Shown: in pieces, positions 35,009 to 38,119 of the stretch
Layout of the letters: every line of letters begins with the position of its first letter
How positions within the stretch are numbered: position 1 is the stretch's first letter
DNA from: an uncultured Flavobacteriaceae bacterium
GTDB lineage: Bacteria; Bacteroidota; Bacteroidia; Flavobacteriales; Flavobacteriaceae
Direction: 5' to 3'
DNA length: 38,119 nt
NCBI GenBank assembly: GCA_938088195.1
Contig: CALKEO010000049.1
Span: 1-38,119, forward strand
Translations under genes and position numbers: made by a program
The notes under the pieces: model-generated
Databases searched by the model: none
Told to the model about the DNA's origin: nothing
Seen by the model: only the letters and a program-made list of their open reading frames with translations

Positions 35009-36688
35009 TTGAAAAAAAGACATACAATCACAGCAGCACTTCCCTATGCAAACGGACCTTTACATATAGGTCACTTAGCTGGAGCTTATATTCCTGCCGA
35101 TATATATGCGAGATACTTGAGGCTTAAGGGCAAAGACGTTGCTTTTGTTTGTGGAAGTGATGAACATGGTGCGGCAATTCCTATTCGTGCTAAAAAAGAG
35201 GGAATTAGTCCACAAAAAATAATCGATAAATACCATACGATTATAAAAAAATCATTTGAAGATTTTGGTATTTCTTTTGATAATTACGCCAGAACTTCTT
35301 CTAAAACACACCACAAAATGGCTTCTGAATTTTTTAATGAATTAAATACAAAAAATATTTTTATTGAAAAAGAATCTGAACAATTATATGACATAGAAGA
35401 AAATCAATTTTTAGCAGACCGGTACGTTGAAGGAGAATGCCCCAAGTGTGGGTTTGAGGAGGCTTATGGTGACCAATGTGAAAGTTGTGGCTCTTCACTT
35501 AATGCCACTGATCTTATAAATCCTAAGTCTAAATTGAGTGGAAATATTCCTTCATTAAAAAAAACAAAACATTGGTTTCTTCCTTTAAATAATTTTGAAG
35601 ATTTTTTAAATAAGTGGTTCCTAAAAGAGAAAAAAGATGATTGGAAAACTAATGTTTTAGGTCAAGTAAAGTCTTGGATAAATGAAGGGCTAAAGCCAAG
35701 AGCGATTACAAGAGACCTAGACTGGGGAATTCCAGTTCCCATTAAAGAAGCGATTGGAAAAGTTTTATATGTTTGGTTCGATGCACCTATAGGATATATT
35801 TCATCAACCATAGAATGGGCAGAAAGAAAAAATATAGATTGGAAACCTTATTGGCAAGACCCCAATACAGAGCTAGTACACTTTATTGGAAAAGATAATA
35901 TTGTTTTTCATTGCATAATATTCCCATCAATATTGAGCGCCTCAGGAAAATACATACTTCCCTCTAATGTTCCTGCAAATGAGTTTTTAAATTTAGAAGG
36001 CCAAAAAATATCTACATCAAAAAATTGGGCAATCTGGCTTCATGAGTATATGGAAGATTTCCCTGAAATGCAAGATACTTTAAGATATGTATTGACGACT
36101 AATGCACCTGAAAATAAAGATAATGACTTTACTTGGAAAGATTATCAAGCAAAAAATAATAATGAATTAGTGGCAATTCTAGGAAACTTTATAAATAGGG
36201 TTGTTGTGCTGACTCATAAATATTATAATGGGAAAACACCTGAAATATTGACTTTAAATGAAAATGAAAAAAATCTAATCGATGAAGTTTATTCTTTCCC
36301 TAAAAAAATTGGGGTGTCAATTGAAAAATTTAAATTTAGAGAAGCTATCAATTTAATGATTGATTTGGCTAGACTTGGAAACAAATATTTAGCTGACACG
36401 GAGCCTTGGAAAGTTATTAAAACAGATGAATCACATAAGGTTGATACCATAATGAATATTTCTATTCAAATATGTGGTGTTTTATCTTTAATATGCGAAC
36501 CTTTTCTTCCAAACACATCAAAAAAACTAAAAAACCAATTTAATATAAAGACTATTAAGTGGGAGGATATAAATAGAAACAATCCTGTCATATCTAATAA
36601 AATCGAAAAAAGTAATTTGATTTTTAGAAAGATTGAAGATGAAGAAATTGCATTTCAATTAGAAAAGCTCAATGATTCCAAACAATAA
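35009..36688 (+). CDS. metG: Methionyl-tRNA synthetase, short form without C-terminal tRNA-binding domain
   Basis: This 559-residue class I synthetase has the HIGH motif in [13 protein letters not shown], the Bacteroidota-type KMSKS variant QKISTSKNW, and a four-cysteine zinc knuckle ([20 protein letters not shown]). FCCGSDEHG-type residues are read as FVCGSDEHG. The anticodon-binding helical domain follows, and the protein ends soon after it. Related enzymes usually carry a further EMAP/Trbp111-like domain of about 110 residues, which is missing. The next gene overlaps the 3' end by 17 bp, leaving no room for it. The start is TTG at 35009 ([16 protein letters not shown]); no ATG is available. 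It charges tRNA-Met. Confidence 0.95.
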   Translation: MKKRHTITAALPYANGPLHIGHLAGAYIPADIYARYLRLKGKDVAFVCGSDEHGAAIPIRAKKEGISPQKIIDKYHTIIKKSFEDFGISFDNYARTSSKTHHKMASEFFNELNTKNIFIEKESEQLYDIEENQFLADRYVEGECPKCGFEEAYGDQCESCGSSLNATDLINPKSKLSGNIPSLKKTKHWFLPLNNFEDFLNKWFLKEKKDDWKTNVLGQVKSWINEGLKPRAITRDLDWGIPVPIKEAIGKVLYVWFDAPIGYISSTIEWAERKNIDWKPYWQDPNTELVHFIGKDNIVFHCIIFPSILSASGKYILPSNVPANEFLNLEGQKISTSKNWAIWLHEYMEDFPEMQDTLRYVLTTNAPENKDNDFTWKDYQAKNNNELVAILGNFINRVVVLTHKYYNGKTPEILTLNENEKNLIDEVYSFPKKIGVSIEKFKFREAINLMIDLARLGNKYLADTEPWKVIKTDESHKVDTIMNISIQICGVLSLICEPFLPNTSKKLKNQFNIKTIKWEDINRNNPVISNKIEKSNLIFRKIEDEEIAFQLEKLNDSKQ

Positions 36689-37475
36689 AATAGGTGTTTT
36701 TGGCTGTGGATGGTTAGGACTTCCTCTGTCTAAATTTCTTTTAAAAAAGAAATTTTTTATTAGAGGTTCTACCACTAATCAGGAAAAAATTAAAGAATTA
36801 AAAAAACATAAAATAGAACCCTATTTAGTTGAATTAAAAGAAACGGGTATTTTTGGAGACATCGATTCATTTTTAAAAGATTTAGACACACTAATTATAA
36901 ATATTCCTCCAAAAATTAAAAACAACTCAGATGACAGCTACATAAAAAAAATTAAATTTCTTGAGAGTAAAATAAATTATTACTCGATTGATAAAGTTAT
37001 CTTTATTAGTAGTACATCAGTTTATGGGTCTAATCAAAAAAAAATAGACTCTAAAACCAAACCAGAACCCAATACGAAAAGAGGAAATGAAATTATTAAA
37101 TCCGAAAAAGTTATAACTAAAAATAACAACGGAACAATAATTAGATTTGGGGGACTCATTGGGAATAATCGACATCCTGTTTACACGTTATCAAAAAAAA
37201 AGGAGGTTTTAAACCCTCACGCTCCAATAAATTTAATTCATTTAGATGATTGTATTAATATCATTTACAACGTTATAAAGAAAAAAGCTTGGGGAAAAAT
37301 ATTTTTAGGAGTTGCTCCGTTTCATCCAAAAAAAATTAATTACTATAATGAAAAATGTGAAGAATTTGGTTTAAAAAAAATAAATTTTATAAATAAGCAT
37401 ACCTCAAAAAAAGAAGTGAATGATTCTAAAATTCAAAGTGAGCTAGGCTATGAATTCATTTTTCCAAAATTATAA
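36672..37475 (+). CDS. NAD(P)-dependent epimerase/dehydratase-like protein (YeeZ-type)
   Basis: This 267-residue Rossmann protein has the nucleotide-binding motif [13 protein letters not shown] (GxGxxG at residues 11-16), then [12 protein letters not shown], which resembles the S/T and YxxxK region of extended SDR enzymes but lacks an evident Yxxx[13 protein letters not shown] and [14 protein letters not shown] follow, and [13 protein letters not shown] is the usual 'V-D-D' strand. It fits the YeeZ/'SDR family' proteins of unknown substrate; catalytic activity is uncertain. It overlaps metG by 17 bp, implying coupled translation, and ends 6 bp from the convergent lipoprotein gene. Confidence 0.75.
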   Translation: MIPNNKIGVFGCGWLGLPLSKFLLKKKFFIRGSTTNQEKIKELKKHKIEPYLVELKETGIFGDIDSFLKDLDTLIINIPPKIKNNSDDSYIKKIKFLESKINYYSIDKVIFISSTSVYGSNQKKIDSKTKPEPNTKRGNEIIKSEKVITKNNNGTIIRFGGLIGNNRHPVYTLSKKKEVLNPHAPINLIHLDDCINIIYNVIKKKAWGKIFLGVAPFHPKKINYYNEKCEEFGLKKINFINKHTSKKEVNDSKIQSELGYEFIFPKL

Positions 37476-37481
37476 CAACCC

Positions 37482-37973
37482 CTATTTATCTAAACTTTCT
37501 TTAGAAATTTTATTAATCATTTTTAATAAGGAGTTATAAGAATTAACAATTTTTTTAAGATCACTTTTAAATAAATTAAAATTTTCAAAATTAATTTTTT
37601 TCGCATTAATCTTTAAAACATGAGTTTTAAAAACTCTAAATCTTCCAATGACTTGAGGAATATTTAACTCGTTAGGTATTTGATCTTCATTAATTTTTTC
37701 AATATCAGATTGTAAAGTTTCAAGAAAAAAAGTTAAAGTCCTTGGGTCAGATTTTGTGATTTCTAAAGTTTTTTTAATAATTTCTATATCCTTCCAAAGT
37801 AGATAAACTTTACTGTATTTCAGATCCAAAACATCAAAAATAGGAAGCGAATCTTGGACAAACGAATTTAAATTTGCGTAATCAATGGATTTACTAATTG
37901 TAACTTTTTTTTTCTCATTTTTTTGACATGAGAACAATAAAAAGATTGCAAAAATCCAAAAAAACTTATTCAT
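37482..37973 (-). CDS. Small putative lipoprotein, function unknown
   Basis: This 163-residue protein begins with a signal peptide and lipobox, MNKFFWIFAIFLLFSCQ, with the lipidated cysteine at residue 16. The mature part is lysine-rich and mostly helical, with heptad-like stretches (ITKSDPRTLTFFLETLQSDIEKI and FKSDLKKIVNSYNSLLKMIN). I do not recognise a family with confidence. It should be anchored in the outer membrane, probably facing the periplasm. It is 33 bp downstream of the fibronectin-like gene on the same strand, so the two may be co-transcribed. Confidence 0.72.
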   Translation of the reverse strand: MNKFFWIFAIFLLFSCQKNEKKKVTISKSIDYANLNSFVQDSLPIFDVLDLKYSKVYLLWKDIEIIKKTLEITKSDPRTLTFFLETLQSDIEKINEDQIPNELNIPQVIGRFRVFKTHVLKINAKKINFENFNLFKSDLKKIVNSYNSLLKMINKISKESLDK

Positions 37974-38006
37974 CTTTAGAAAATAATATTTCTAAAATTA
38001 CAAACT

Positions 38007-38119
38007 TTATTCTGTTTTAAAAGAATAAACAATCGAGTAGCTACTATTGGTGCCGTCTGATGTCTTCACGCGCCAGTAATAAGTCGTGTCTGCATCCAGT
38101 GCTACATCTAATGTTTTAG
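38007..38119 (-). CDS. C-terminal end of a fibronectin type III-like surface protein (runs off right edge)
   Basis: The last 36 codons before a TAA at 38009-38007 read ...KTLDVALDADTTYYWRVKTSDGTNSSYS then IVYSFKTE. The pattern 'L-x-x-x-T-x-Y-Y-W-R-V-x-x-x-D-G...S-x-x-x-S-F-x-T' is the end of a fibronectin type III domain as found in large secreted Bacteroidota proteins. Bases 38041-38100 are 50% G+C by hand count, clearly above the rest of the window. No sorting domain follows the Fn3 end. Only the C-terminus is visible, so size and role are unknown. Confidence 0.7.
   Translation of the reverse strand, partial: KTLDVALDADTTYYWRVKTSDGTNSSYSIVYSFKTE

Noticed and set aside
1-38119. Mobile elements, prophage genes, CRISPR arrays or toxin-antitoxin pairs
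   Set aside because: No transposase, integrase, phage structural gene, regularly spaced repeats or small paired toxin-like genes were seen.

Overview
The window looks like a chromosomal segment of a low-GC, compact, probably marine Flavobacteriia-type member of the Bacteroidota. The evidence is the strongly AT-rich sequence, almost gapless gene packing, absence of clear Shine-Dalgarno sites, several matches to the Bacteroidota promoter signature (TTG, about 19 nt, TAnnTTTG), frequent TTG starts, and Bacteroidota-type versions of the proteins (split MetH, SLBB-repeat export protein, KISTS-type MetG). No database search was possible; family names come from motif recognition.

Region 1 (1-12864) is a surface-polysaccharide locus. 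On the minus strand, reading from 8347 down to 1, it holds an SLBB outer-membrane export protein, a Wzz-like chain-length protein, a Wzx-like flippase, a GT2 glycosyltransferase, a Wzy-like membrane protein, a zinc-ribbon methyltransferase and the start of a GT4-type glycosyltransferase. On the plus strand (8468-11460) sits a three-gene cassette: an outer-membrane beta-barrel, an MBOAT acyltransferase and an SGNH-type membrane-anchored protein, probably an O-acylation module. A polyprenyl-phosphate sugar transferase (11488-12864, minus), which would start the glycan on its lipid carrier, closes the locus.

Region 2 (12956-20863, minus) is a methionine/SAM-cycle operon: a small six-helix membrane protein, the two halves of cobalamin-dependent methionine synthase (MetH), MetF, MetK and AhcY. 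Together these form a complete activated-methyl cycle. Its leader (20788-20838) contains what I read as a SAM-II/SAM-V-type riboswitch pseudoknot, just downstream of a TATATTTG promoter element and a tRNA-Leu(CAA) gene. The unknown membrane protein is the first gene under this switch, which makes it a good candidate for an uptake protein serving the cycle (cobalamin or a methionine precursor).

Region 3 (21041-29109, plus) is housekeeping: prs and rplY with a strong terminator, then pth-ribF, serS (own promoter), ksgA, mgtE, a D-2-hydroxyacid dehydrogenase and a thioredoxin-type ArsC. Region 4 (29095-38119) holds lysC with a GNAT acetyltransferase (minus), mfd (plus), an ACT-domain protein with a possible HTH (minus) divergent from a short metG (plus) lacking the usual C-terminal tRNA-binding domain, a YeeZ-like reductase/epimerase, a small lipoprotein, and the C-terminal end of a GC-richer fibronectin-III-like protein running off the right edge. 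I saw no insertion sequence, prophage, rRNA or CRISPR array. The only stretch over 300 bases without a protein gene (20741-21066) holds the riboswitch, tRNA and three promoter elements.
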